From REDI01 sp964586865 (GTDB taxonomy: Bacteria; Myxococcota_A; UBA796; GCA-2862545): a stretch of DNA of 5,877 nt. The position numbers and the translations under genes are program-made. Of this stretch, positions 1-5,234 are shown piece after piece. The notes beneath the pieces are model-generated. The model did no database searches and had not been told where the DNA came from. It saw only the letters and a list, made by a program, of their open reading frames with translations. Location: contig CAZPJM010000319.1 in the NCBI GenBank assembly GCA_964586865.1, forward strand, positions 1 through 5,877, given 5' to 3'. Each line of letters begins with the position of its first letter. Within the stretch, counting starts at the first letter, position 1.

Positions 1-19
1 CACGACGCTCTTCCGATCT
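1..19 (+). other. Illumina TruSeq adapter remnant (artefact)
   Basis: The first 19 bases read CACGACGCTCTTCCGATCT, identical to the last 19 bases of the standard Illumina TruSeq/universal read-1 adapter. They sit exactly at the window edge and are followed at once by coding sequence of the minus-strand gene. They are not genomic, and any translation extended into them is meaningless. Confidence 0.97.
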
Positions 20-900
20 GGAGGGAGGGCGGGGGGAACAGGCCGGTCGTCGTCCACCGGAGGCCGGTCACCGGGGCGGTGCGCGCGCACCTGCAGCTGC
101 AGTCCCGCGCGGAAGCGGGTGCTGCCCATGCCTGGGAGCAGGGCGGAGCCCACGTGAATTCCGAGACCGAAGTCCGAGTCGTGGAACGTCGTGGCCAGGC
201 GCGCCTCGAGCGGCTCCTGCCCCACATCGGACGCGCGGAGGAGGGTGGTCCGGCCGACCAGCCCGGCGTGGGTGCGCCATCGCGCGGTCCACTGGCTGCT
301 GAACGAGATGGCCCCATGCAGGCCCGGACCCCCCGGAATCGAACCCCAACCCGGGATATCCGCTGGTTGGGGGCCCAGGAACATGTCCAGGCGACCCGTG
401 ACCCGGTGGGTCTCCGAGCCCATGGCGCCCACCAGGGTGACGGCCGGCCTCGCGCTCCTCTCGCCGAGCAGCGCGCCGGGCCGTCCGGTGGGGAGCTGCA
501 GGCTGGCGCCGACCTGGAGGGCCGAGGCTCCCGCGCGGAGCGCGTCGTAGCGGACCGCGAGGTGGAGATCCCCGAGGCCCCCGGGGTCCACCGCATCGAT
601 GGCACGGGTGTTGATGGCCAGAGGCAGCCACGCCGAGAACCGGATGCGGTCCGACGTCGGGACGGTCCCGCCCAAGCCGAAATTGACGCGGGACCCGACA
701 AGCACGTCCGTGCCGCCTCCGCGCAGCTCCTCCACCAGGGGATGCGAGAGGCCCGCCAGCTCGAACGTGAAGCAGCGCGTGTCGGCGTCCTGGACCCGAG
801 GGAGCCCCGCCACGGCGTCACAGGAGACGGGGGGCCGCGCCAGCGCGATGTCCGCCGCATGGCTCGGCGTGGCGGCCAGGACGAGAAGCGGAAGCAGCAT
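20..900 (-). CDS. Secreted outer-membrane beta-barrel-like protein, C-terminus missing
   Basis: This is an open frame of 293 codons from ATG at 900 down to the adapter junction, with no stop. The start is supported by a Sec-type signal peptide (MLLPLLVLAATPSHA, likely cleaved before Ala16-Asp17); only a weak G-rich stretch lies upstream. The mature protein is rich in alternating polar/hydrophobic strands with Gly turns. Residues about 108-160 (GLGDLHLAVRYDAL, then a segment with LQLPTGRPGALLGE) and 243-270 (FGLGIHVGSALLPG, then FRAGLQLQV) resemble transmembrane barrel proteins common in myxobacteria, including barrels that precede OmpA or thrombospondin-type-3 regions. After the last strand comes a Pro/Asp-rich linker (about 277-293), so a periplasmic domain may follow outside the window. 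Cys27 and Cys43 could form a disulfide. It is transcribed away from the esterase gene. The exact family is not recognised; barrel identity is inferred from sequence texture and resemblance. Confidence 0.7.
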
Positions 901-1063
901 GGGACCCCCGAGGTCGTACGCTACATGCCGGCGTTGACGTTGACGAGAGCCCGGTCCGGTCTGGACACATTCCTCACACCGACGCGAGGATGTCGTCCGC
1001 GGCGTCGTCGATCGCGGTCCCGGCGGCGCGGATGTCGAGGCGGTCGAAGCCACTCCGAACCAC

Positions 1064-1134
1064 GAGGGGCACGTGGAGATACCTGGCCCTCCACTCCGCC
1101 GCCGACGGGCAAGTGGAAATCCCTGACACCCTCC
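1064..1134. repeat. Imperfect direct repeat pair, 40-bp period
   Basis: Copy one is 1064-1092 and copy two is 1104-1134. Their first 22 bases match at 18 positions when aligned at a 40-bp offset; the shared core is GTGGA(G/A)AT(A/C)CCTG at 1073-1085 and 1113-1125. Both copies end in CCTCC after a 2-base length difference. Copy one also has GAGGG (1064-1068) mirrored by CCCTC (1087-1091). The pair lies 44-114 bases upstream of the esterase start. It could be a duplicated regulator-binding site or just a local duplication; function is inferred from location only. Confidence 0.5.
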
Positions 1135-1167
1135 CTTGCCGTGTGGCAGGCATGATGAGCTGGTCTT

Positions 1168-1172
1168 GGAGG
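1168..1172 (+). promoter_or_regulatory. Ribosome binding site for esterase lipoprotein
   Basis: GGAGG lies 5 bases before the first ATG (1178) and 8 bases before the second (1181) of a tandem ATGATG. It supports starting the esterase here rather than at the in-frame upstream ATG at 1136, which would place 14 polar residues before the lipoprotein signal. Confidence 0.75.
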
Positions 1173-1177
1173 ACCTC

Positions 1178-2005
1178 ATGATGCGCCTGCCCGTCGCGCT
1201 TCTCTGTCTGATGGCCTGCGGGGAGGCATCGCCCGGCGACGAGACCGACACGGACACCGACGCTGGGCCCGCATGGGACTGCGAGCCGGACAGCCGGGCC
1301 GGCAGCGCGGGCCGTACCGATGGACTGGTCTCCGCCGGCGGCGTCGCCTACACCGTCCGTACCGCCGCGGACTACGACCCCACGGTCGCCCACCCCCTGC
1401 TGATGGTCTACGCCCCGGCTGGCGGGGATCCGATCGTGACCGAGCAGTTCACCGGCCTGACCCCCGACGCGACGGGCCGCGGCATGGTGGTGGCCTACGC
1501 CGACCACGTGACACCCCGGACCGTCCAGAGCCTGCAGGTCCTCGCCGACATCGTGGGCGAGGTCGAGGATGGGTGGTGCATCGACCGCTCCAGGGTCTAC
1601 CTGACCGGCCACAGCGATGGAGGCACCGCGGACCACGTCATCGCCGCCTTCGAGCAGCTCGGTCGGGTGCCGGCGGCCATCGCGCCGAGCGCGGCGGGGA
1701 TCGACACCACCACCCTGACCAACTTCACCTGCCCGTCCGCGCCGGTGCCGGCCTTCGTGATGCATTCCCGCGCCGACAGCCTGTTCCCGGTCAGCCGCGG
1801 CTTCGGGCGGGGGGCCGCGGAGTGGTGGGCATCCTGCAACGGCTGCGACCCCGCCCCTGGCGCTCCCGACGACGCGGGCTGCATCCACTGGACCGGGTGC
1901 ATGGACGCCGCTCGCGTCGCCTACTGCGAGAACGCGGGCAGTCATGGCAGCTGGCCGCGGATCAACCAGGCCATGCTGGACTTCCTGGAGTCGTCCGGCG
2001 GGTAG
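1178..2005 (+). CDS. PHB depolymerase/feruloyl esterase-like alpha/beta hydrolase lipoprotein
   Basis: A 275-residue predicted secreted carboxylic-ester hydrolase. The start is ATG 1178 (or 1181), set by GGAGG and by a classic lipoprotein signal ending in LMAC, with lipidation at Cys14; residue 15 is Gly, compatible with transport to the outer membrane. A short acidic stalk follows (ETDTDTD, residues 22-28). The fold matches the LpqC/PHB-depolymerase-type esterase family: nucleophile elbow GHSDGG with Ser146, acid Asp200 in HSRADSLFPV, and His256 in GSHGSWP, so the catalytic triad looks complete. Eight further cysteines (35, 134, 185, 220, 223, 235, 241, 250) suggest disulfides and an extracytoplasmic location. 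Family members cleave short polyhydroxyalkanoate, feruloyl or acetyl esters; the real substrate cannot be read here. The gene converges with the amine oxidase gene, and its last 44 bases overlap the possible readthrough frame of that gene. Confidence 0.9.
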   Translation: MMRLPVALLCLMACGEASPGDETDTDTDAGPAWDCEPDSRAGSAGRTDGLVSAGGVAYTVRTAADYDPTVAHPLLMVYAPAGGDPIVTEQFTGLTPDATGRGMVVAYADHVTPRTVQSLQVLADIVGEVEDGWCIDRSRVYLTGHSDGGTADHVIAAFEQLGRVPAAIAPSAAGIDTTTLTNFTCPSAPVPAFVMHSRADSLFPVSRGFGRGAAEWWASCNGCDPAPGAPDDAGCIHWTGCMDAARVAYCENAGSHGSWPRINQAMLDFLESSGG

Positions 2006-2138
2006 CGACCCTCGAGGATGAGCGTGCTGCCGTGCAGGTTGGCCTTCGCGGATGCCGTCGCCGCCACAGCAGGACGAGCAGGGGCAGCAGCGTTCCGGCA
2101 CCGAGGGCGCCGCGGCCGGAGCTCGTGCAACCGCAGCC
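2006..2138. other. Convergent gap between esterase and amine oxidase
   Basis: These 133 bases separate two stop codons facing each other. No stem followed by a T-run is visible on either strand, so there is no recognisable intrinsic terminator, although 2103-2126 is dense in GC palindromes (GGCGCC, CCGCGG). Most of the gap is accounted for by the sorting-signal-like codons on the minus strand. Confidence 0.55.
2055..2138 (-). other. MYXO-CTERM-like sorting tail past the oxidase stop
   Basis: Reading on in the oxidase frame past its TAG (2141-2139), the next 28 codons give GCGCTSSGRG, then a hydrophobic run ending LLPLLVLLW (2090-2064), then RRR (2063-2055). Known MYXO-CTERM signals have this order: a Cys in a Gly-rich spot, one transmembrane helix, then an Arg cluster at the C-terminus, and they direct myxosortase-type processing and anchoring. 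Here the frame does not stop after RRR but runs 30 more codons to TGA at 1964-1962, inside the esterase gene on the other strand. There is no start codon of its own. It may be a relic severed by a nonsense mutation, a live tail hidden by a sequencing error, or a readthrough extension. The motif is seen; its use is unknown. Confidence 0.6.
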
Positions 2139-3551
2139 CTACCCCTCGAGCCGCGCTACCGCCGCGTCGTGGTTCACGTCGACGCCGCAGCCAAGCCGGA
2201 CCGGGGTGACGCCCAGCAGGCGCTCGGCCTCGCGGATGCCGCTCAGGAAGGCGCCGTGCACGTAGCCACTGGCGTACCTGGAGGTGGCCTCCCCCGCGAA
2301 GCCCAGGCGCCCGGACTCGGGACGGGCCAGGGCGTCCAGGGTGTCGGGGGGCACCCCGGGCGGCAGCACCAGGTAGGCGCCGCGGGCGTAGGGGTCGTGC
2401 TCCCAGTCGGTCGCGAAGGTGGCGACGGGGTCGGGCACCGCGCCAAAGGCCCGCCGCAGGGCGTCGAGGGTGGCCGCGATGCGCTCATCGCGGGGCAGGC
2501 GGTAGCCCGCGGTCAGGCCCATCCACGTCGGAGTGCCGGTGGTCTCGGTCAGGTCGACCAGGAAGGGCACCGGGCCGTCGCAGACGAGGTTGTCCTTGCC
2601 CACCCGCGGCCAGGTGGCCCGGTCGAAGGTCAGCACCGTCTTCTCGAGGGTGCCCATGCGCAGGGCGTCCATCGCCGCCTGCCGGGACGCGGAGAGGGGC
2701 GGATCGAAGCGGATGCTGCCGGCGCGCAGCACCCCGAGGGGCACGGTCACGACGGCGTGGGAGCCCTGGAAGGTGCCGGTGGAGGTCTGCATCACGACCC
2801 CCTGCGCGTCGTGGGTGATGGAGGAGACCGCGGTTCCGGTGCGCACGTCGACGCCCTCGGCCAGGAGGTCCAGCAGGGGCTGGTAGGTGGCCGGCGGCAG
2901 CCACTCCCCGCCGGGGAACGCCAGGCTCACCTCGCCGGCGCGGGTCGAGATGGCCGCGGGCCGGGCCCCGTAGGAGAGCTCGAGGCCGGACTCCACGGCG
3001 AGCTGTGCGCGTCGGCGTGCTCGCTCCGAGCGGCCCTCGAGGAAGGCGTCCAGGGCGGCGCCGTGATCGGCGAAGGAGCCGCGCTCGATGAACCCGGGAA
3101 AGGCCCCGGCCCGCAGCGCCATGCCGAGCTTGCCGCAGAGCCGGATCCGGTCCTCACCGTCGAGCACCGGGGTGCGCAGGCCCTCGTACGGGGCGTAGCG
3201 CAGGGTGACCCCCGCTTGCTCCAGCACCTCGGCGACCGGGTTGCCGCGCACACCCGAGACCCACATGCCGCCAAGGTCCACCTTCGCCGACCCGACTCGG
3301 CCCGGCCAGACCCTGCCTCCGATGCGGTCGCGCGCCTCCAGCACCACGGCGCGTACCCCCGCGGCCGCCAGCACGCTCGCCAGGGTCAGGCCCGCGACCC
3401 CGGCCCCCACGATGAGCACGGTCTGGGGGCGGCTGCTGGCCATCGCCGGCACACCCGCTGCACTCGCGAGCAGCGCGATCAGGACCTGACGGCGGCTCGG
3501 CGGCCGCGCCTCACCCCACCAGCCGCTCATGCTCGGGGAGGCAGGGGTCAC
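2139..3551 (-). CDS. Tat-exported FAD-dependent amine oxidase (polyamine oxidase-like)
   Basis: A 470-residue flavin amine oxidase, expected to oxidise an amine to an imine/aldehyde with release of hydrogen peroxide. From the N-terminus: a twin-arginine signal (SRRQVLIALL, Arg20-Arg21, cleavage near AMA at residue 38); the Rossmann dinucleotide motif GAGVAG (49-54) with LEARDRIGGRVW (71-82); GGMWVSG (94-100); MGTLEKTVLTFDRATW (299-314), where Lys304 matches the flavin-site lysine of polyamine oxidase/LSD1 enzymes; DWEHDPYARGAY (382-393); and the FAD-binding end FAGEATSRYASGYVHGAFLSG (418-438). Length and motif order are typical of an intact enzyme. GTG 3551 is preferred because GGGAG lies 4 bases upstream; ATG 3530 also keeps the Tat motif but has no ribosome site. 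An in-frame TAG further upstream rules out an earlier start. The last 25 residues lie beyond the usual catalytic fold and lead into the sorting-tail-like codons after the stop. Substrate is unknown. Confidence 0.92.
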   Translation of the reverse strand: MTPASPSMSGWWGEARPPSRRQVLIALLASAAGVPAMASSRPQTVLIVGAGVAGLTLASVLAAAGVRAVVLEARDRIGGRVWPGRVGSAKVDLGGMWVSGVRGNPVAEVLEQAGVTLRYAPYEGLRTPVLDGEDRIRLCGKLGMALRAGAFPGFIERGSFADHGAALDAFLEGRSERARRRAQLAVESGLELSYGARPAAISTRAGEVSLAFPGGEWLPPATYQPLLDLLAEGVDVRTGTAVSSITHDAQGVVMQTSTGTFQGSHAVVTVPLGVLRAGSIRFDPPLSASRQAAMDALRMGTLEKTVLTFDRATWPRVGKDNLVCDGPVPFLVDLTETTGTPTWMGLTAGYRLPRDERIAATLDALRRAFGAVPDPVATFATDWEHDPYARGAYLVLPPGVPPDTLDALARPESGRLGFAGEATSRYASGYVHGAFLSGIREAERLLGVTPVRLGCGVDVNHDAAVARLEG

Positions 3552-3555
3552 GCAT

Positions 3556-3560
3556 CTCCC
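3556..3560 (-). promoter_or_regulatory. Putative ribosome binding site for amine oxidase
   Basis: On the minus strand GGGAG lies 4 bases before GTG 3551. The spacing is slightly short, but no comparable purine run precedes the alternative ATG at 3530, whose upstream sequence is C-rich. This favours the GTG start. Confidence 0.5.
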
Positions 3561-3784
3561 GTCCTGGTTGCCAGCGGTCTGCCACCGGAGCCGGTGCTAA
3601 CCCACATCCCTCATGACGCGCTCTGCTGCGCCGGCGATCTGCCTGTTGCGCGCTGCCCTCAGACGGATGCGGGCCAACCCGCCCCGGGGGGCGGTCCGCC
3701 GCCATCCTGTGGCCTGGCGTGCACCTCCGGGCTCACCGGCGTGGGCCTGCGCGCGGAGCCCCAGGCGATGGGGCCCGCGGGACA

Positions 3785-3870
3785 CTCAGCCATGCTCAGG
3801 ATTGCTCAGGCCCTCCGGCGTCGACGCCGCGGATGACGGCCTTAGGGGCCCGGTCTGGCACCGTCGACGG
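3785..3870. promoter_or_regulatory. Phased CTCAG repeats and two GTCGAC palindromes
   Basis: CTCAG occurs at 3785, 3795 and 3805, exactly 10 bp apart, which would place the sites on one face of the helix. Six bases on is a perfect 14-bp palindrome CGGCGTCGACGCCG (3816-3829). A second palindrome, CCGTCGACGG (3861-3870), shares the 8-base core CGTCGACG, with centres 43 bp apart. The cluster lies 43-128 bases upstream of the DUF1566 lipoprotein start, a plausible place for operators. No regulator is identified, and GC-rich DNA yields palindromes by chance, so this is a candidate only. Confidence 0.35.
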
Positions 3871-3885
3871 CTCGGCGACGCCGGC

Positions 3886-3901
3886 CGGCCCGCCCGGGCC
3901 G
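3886..3901 (+). promoter_or_regulatory. GC inverted repeat before DUF1566 lipoprotein start
   Basis: CGGCCCG (3886-3892) and CGGGCCG (3895-3901) are perfect inverse complements separated by 2 bases. In RNA the stem would end 4 bases before the AGGA ribosome site and could influence initiation. It overlaps a 10-bp palindrome GCCGGCCGGC (3880-3889), and chance occurrence is quite possible at this GC content. Confidence 0.25.
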
Positions 3902-3905
3902 AAGC

Positions 3906-3909
3906 AGGA
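3906..3909 (+). promoter_or_regulatory. Putative ribosome binding site for DUF1566 lipoprotein
   Basis: AGGA lies only 3 bases before ATG 3913, a tight spacing. The start is chosen mainly because a perfect lipoprotein signal begins there. The in-frame ATG at 3613 would add 100 residues rich in Arg, Ala and Pro with no recognisable domain. Confidence 0.45.
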
Positions 3910-3912
3910 CCC

Positions 3913-5145
3913 ATGCGACACCTGATCTGGCTGCTGGTCATGCTCGCCGGCTGCACCGATGGTCCCGAGGCCGATGCGCCGGTGGACACGGACACGGACA
4001 CCGACTCGGACACCGACACCGACTCGGACACAGACACCGACTCGGACACCGACACGGACACCGACACGGACACCGACACGGACACCGATACGGACACCGA
4101 CACCGACTCGGACACCGACACCGATCTCCCGGATCCTCCGCCGCCCCGGCTGGCGGGCTCCGGACAGACCGAGTGTCACTGGTACGACGGCACGGGCTGG
4201 ATCGCCGACGACGGCTGTGTCGAGACCTACACGGACACCGACCCGGACGCGCCCCTCGGCCAGGACGCACACGGGCTCGGGGACGCGCTGGCGCGGGATC
4301 TCGCCGCCCCGGCGGCACCGGCCGACCATCCGGACGACTTCGTCACGGTCGACCACGTGACGGGCCTGGTCTGGCGAACCTGCGAGATCGGCCGGAGCGG
4401 CGAGGACTGCGCCACCGGGACGCCGGCCCTGTTCACCTTCGAGCAGGCCAACGCCGCAGACGGGCCCTGCGCGGACCTCGCCGAGGCCGGGTACGCGGGA
4501 CGGTCGGACTGGCGCATGCCCTCCCCGTCCGAGCTGGTGACGCTCATCGACTTCCAGGCGCGCGACTGGGACCCGGTGGCGATTCCCGACCCCGAGGCCT
4601 TCGTGGTGTGGACCTCAGCCGACCACCCGCTCACCACCGAGGACGCGATGCGGTTCGGCAGCGCGGGCCAGGCCTTCCCGATGGACCGGACCGACACCCA
4701 CGCGGTCCGATGCGTGGCGGGCGAGCCCATCGCCCCCGCCTGGACCCCCTCGGACGATGGCACGGCGGAAGAAGCGACGACCGGCCTCGTGTGGCGCCGC
4801 TGTCCCGTGGGCCAGACCTTCGCCGATGGGGCGTGCACGGGCCGCGCGCAGGTGCTGCAGTGGGCGCCCGCCGTCCTGAGCTGCCAGACCCTCGACGACG
4901 CCGGGCGCACCGACTGGCGGCTGGCCACCGGCGTCGAGTGGAGCGCCATCATGGACATGAGCGCCGATCCGACCGTCGACGCGGACGTCATGCCGCTGGT
5001 TCGGGGGAAGGTGTGGACCTCGACCGTGCGCCCGGTGAACACCGGCGGCGCCATGAGCGTCCGGCCGGACCTGGGCTACACCCAGCCCAACCAGGCCAAG
5101 TCGGGCACCGCCTTCGCCTACTGCGTGGCACCCATCGCGCCGTGA
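3913..5145 (+). CDS. Lipoprotein with Thr-Asp stalk and two DUF1566 (Lcl_C) domains
   Basis: A 410-residue predicted outer-membrane or surface lipoprotein. The signal peptide MRHLIWLLVMLAGC has the canonical lipobox LAGC, with lipidation at Cys14. Residues 25-71 are a strict (Thr/Ser)-Asp alternation that probably acts as an extended acidic stalk. A short linker with Cys88 and Cys102 leads to two tandem DUF1566/Lcl_C modules: about 149-270 (TGLVWRTC, SDWRMPSPSELVTLID, VVWTS, AVRCVAG) and about 289-407 (TGLVWRRC, TDWRLATGVEWSAIMD, KVWTS, AYCVAP). Both modules keep the family hallmarks GLVW, DWR and WTS, and paired cysteines that could form disulfides (157, 166, 186, 267; 297, 308, 324, 404). 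The family is linked to secreted or surface proteins, named after the Legionella collagen-like protein C-terminus, and has no defined enzymatic role. The gene diverges from the amine oxidase and is followed closely by the methyltransferase on the same strand. Confidence 0.9.
   Translation: MRHLIWLLVMLAGCTDGPEADAPVDTDTDTDSDTDTDSDTDTDSDTDTDTDTDTDTDTDTDTDTDSDTDTDLPDPPPPRLAGSGQTECHWYDGTGWIADDGCVETYTDTDPDAPLGQDAHGLGDALARDLAAPAAPADHPDDFVTVDHVTGLVWRTCEIGRSGEDCATGTPALFTFEQANAADGPCADLAEAGYAGRSDWRMPSPSELVTLIDFQARDWDPVAIPDPEAFVVWTSADHPLTTEDAMRFGSAGQAFPMDRTDTHAVRCVAGEPIAPAWTPSDDGTAEEATTGLVWRRCPVGQTFADGACTGRAQVLQWAPAVLSCQTLDDAGRTDWRLATGVEWSAIMDMSADPTVDADVMPLVRGKVWTSTVRPVNTGGAMSVRPDLGYTQPNQAKSGTAFAYCVAPIAP
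3985..4125 (+). repeat. In-frame hexanucleotide (Thr/Ser-Asp) tandem repeat
   Basis: This is 141 bases, 23 copies of a GAC-ACN/TCG hexamer plus a closing GAT, encoding 24 Asp alternating with 19 Thr and 4 Ser. All four Ser codons are TCG, one base from the Thr codon ACG. Higher-order periods are visible: 3991-4044 is three 18-base blocks each ending in TCG, and 4045-4092 is four 12-base blocks alternating ACC and ACG. This pattern suggests stepwise slippage or unequal duplication. A four-pair version of the same coding motif occurs in the esterase lipoprotein near 1241-1261. Confidence 0.95.
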
Positions 5146-5234
5146 GCGCCCTCGCCGGAGGCTCCCGTCACGCGCTACGGCCCGGGCATGGCCTCCTCCG
5201 ATGACGACCCGGCCCCCCTGCCCCCCACCACCCG
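5146..5234 (+). other. Junction with probable frameshift at methyltransferase 5' end
   Basis: The lipoprotein stop overlaps a GTG (GTGA, 5142-5145) in the methyltransferase frame, but that frame is closed by TGA at 5202-5204. A second candidate, ATG 5188, opens with MASSDDDPAP in another frame with strongly G/C third positions. It would join the methyltransferase frame if one base were missing in the C runs at 5213-5218 or 5221-5226. No good ribosome site is seen before ATG 5188 or GTG 5235. Confidence 0.5.

Larger units (their letters stand above)
901..1177. other. Divergent intergenic region
   Basis: These 277 bases separate the start of the minus-strand barrel gene from the start of the plus-strand esterase gene, so promoters for both should lie here. 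I see no RNA gene and no convincing sigma70-type -35/-10 pair on either strand. The visible structure is the imperfect direct repeat at 1064-1134. Short open frames crossing the region have no family features and lack the codon bias of the true genes. Confidence 0.6.
3552..3912. other. Divergent intergenic region, no gene recognised
   Basis: These 361 bases lie between the diverging starts of the amine oxidase and the DUF1566 lipoprotein. Open frames cross it on both strands, but none shows a family motif, a convincing ribosome site or the codon bias of its neighbours. The visible structures are a perfect 7-bp inverted repeat CCGCCCC/GGGGCGG (3679-3694, 2-base spacer), the phased CTCAG repeats and GTCGAC palindromes (3785-3870), and an inverted repeat next to the lipoprotein ribosome site (3886-3901). 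No clear sigma70 promoter and no RNA gene is seen. Confidence 0.6.

Noticed and set aside
79..1155. Plus-strand open frame of 358 codons
   Set aside because: It is antisense to the signal-peptide-bearing barrel gene, runs past that gene's start into the intergenic region, and shows no recognisable domain.
974..2101. Minus-strand open frame of 375 codons
   Set aside because: It is antisense to the esterase, which has a full catalytic triad and lipobox, and it contains no family motif.
3679..3694. Hairpin CCGCCCC/GGGGCGG as an intrinsic terminator
   Set aside because: No T-run follows on either strand and no gene ends nearby; the stem has only a 2-base spacer and is easily expected by chance in GC-rich DNA.
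2052..3836. Long plus-strand open frame of 594 codons
   Set aside because: It lies antisense to the amine oxidase, whose motifs are unmistakable. Long stop-free antisense frames are expected at this GC content, and the translation is low-complexity Gly/Ala/Arg/His.
3613..3912. N-terminal extension of the DUF1566 lipoprotein from ATG 3613
   Set aside because: It would bury a perfect lipoprotein signal 100 residues inside the protein; the extension is Arg/Pro-rich with no domain.
3786..4121. Minus-strand open frame encoding a Ser-Val repeat protein
   Set aside because: It is the antisense shadow of the Thr-Asp hexamer array; it has no signal, domain or ribosome site, and the plus strand holds a clear lipoprotein.
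3985..4125. CRISPR array or binding-site iterons
   Set aside because: The units are contiguous 6-base codon pairs in frame with the lipoprotein and have no spacers.
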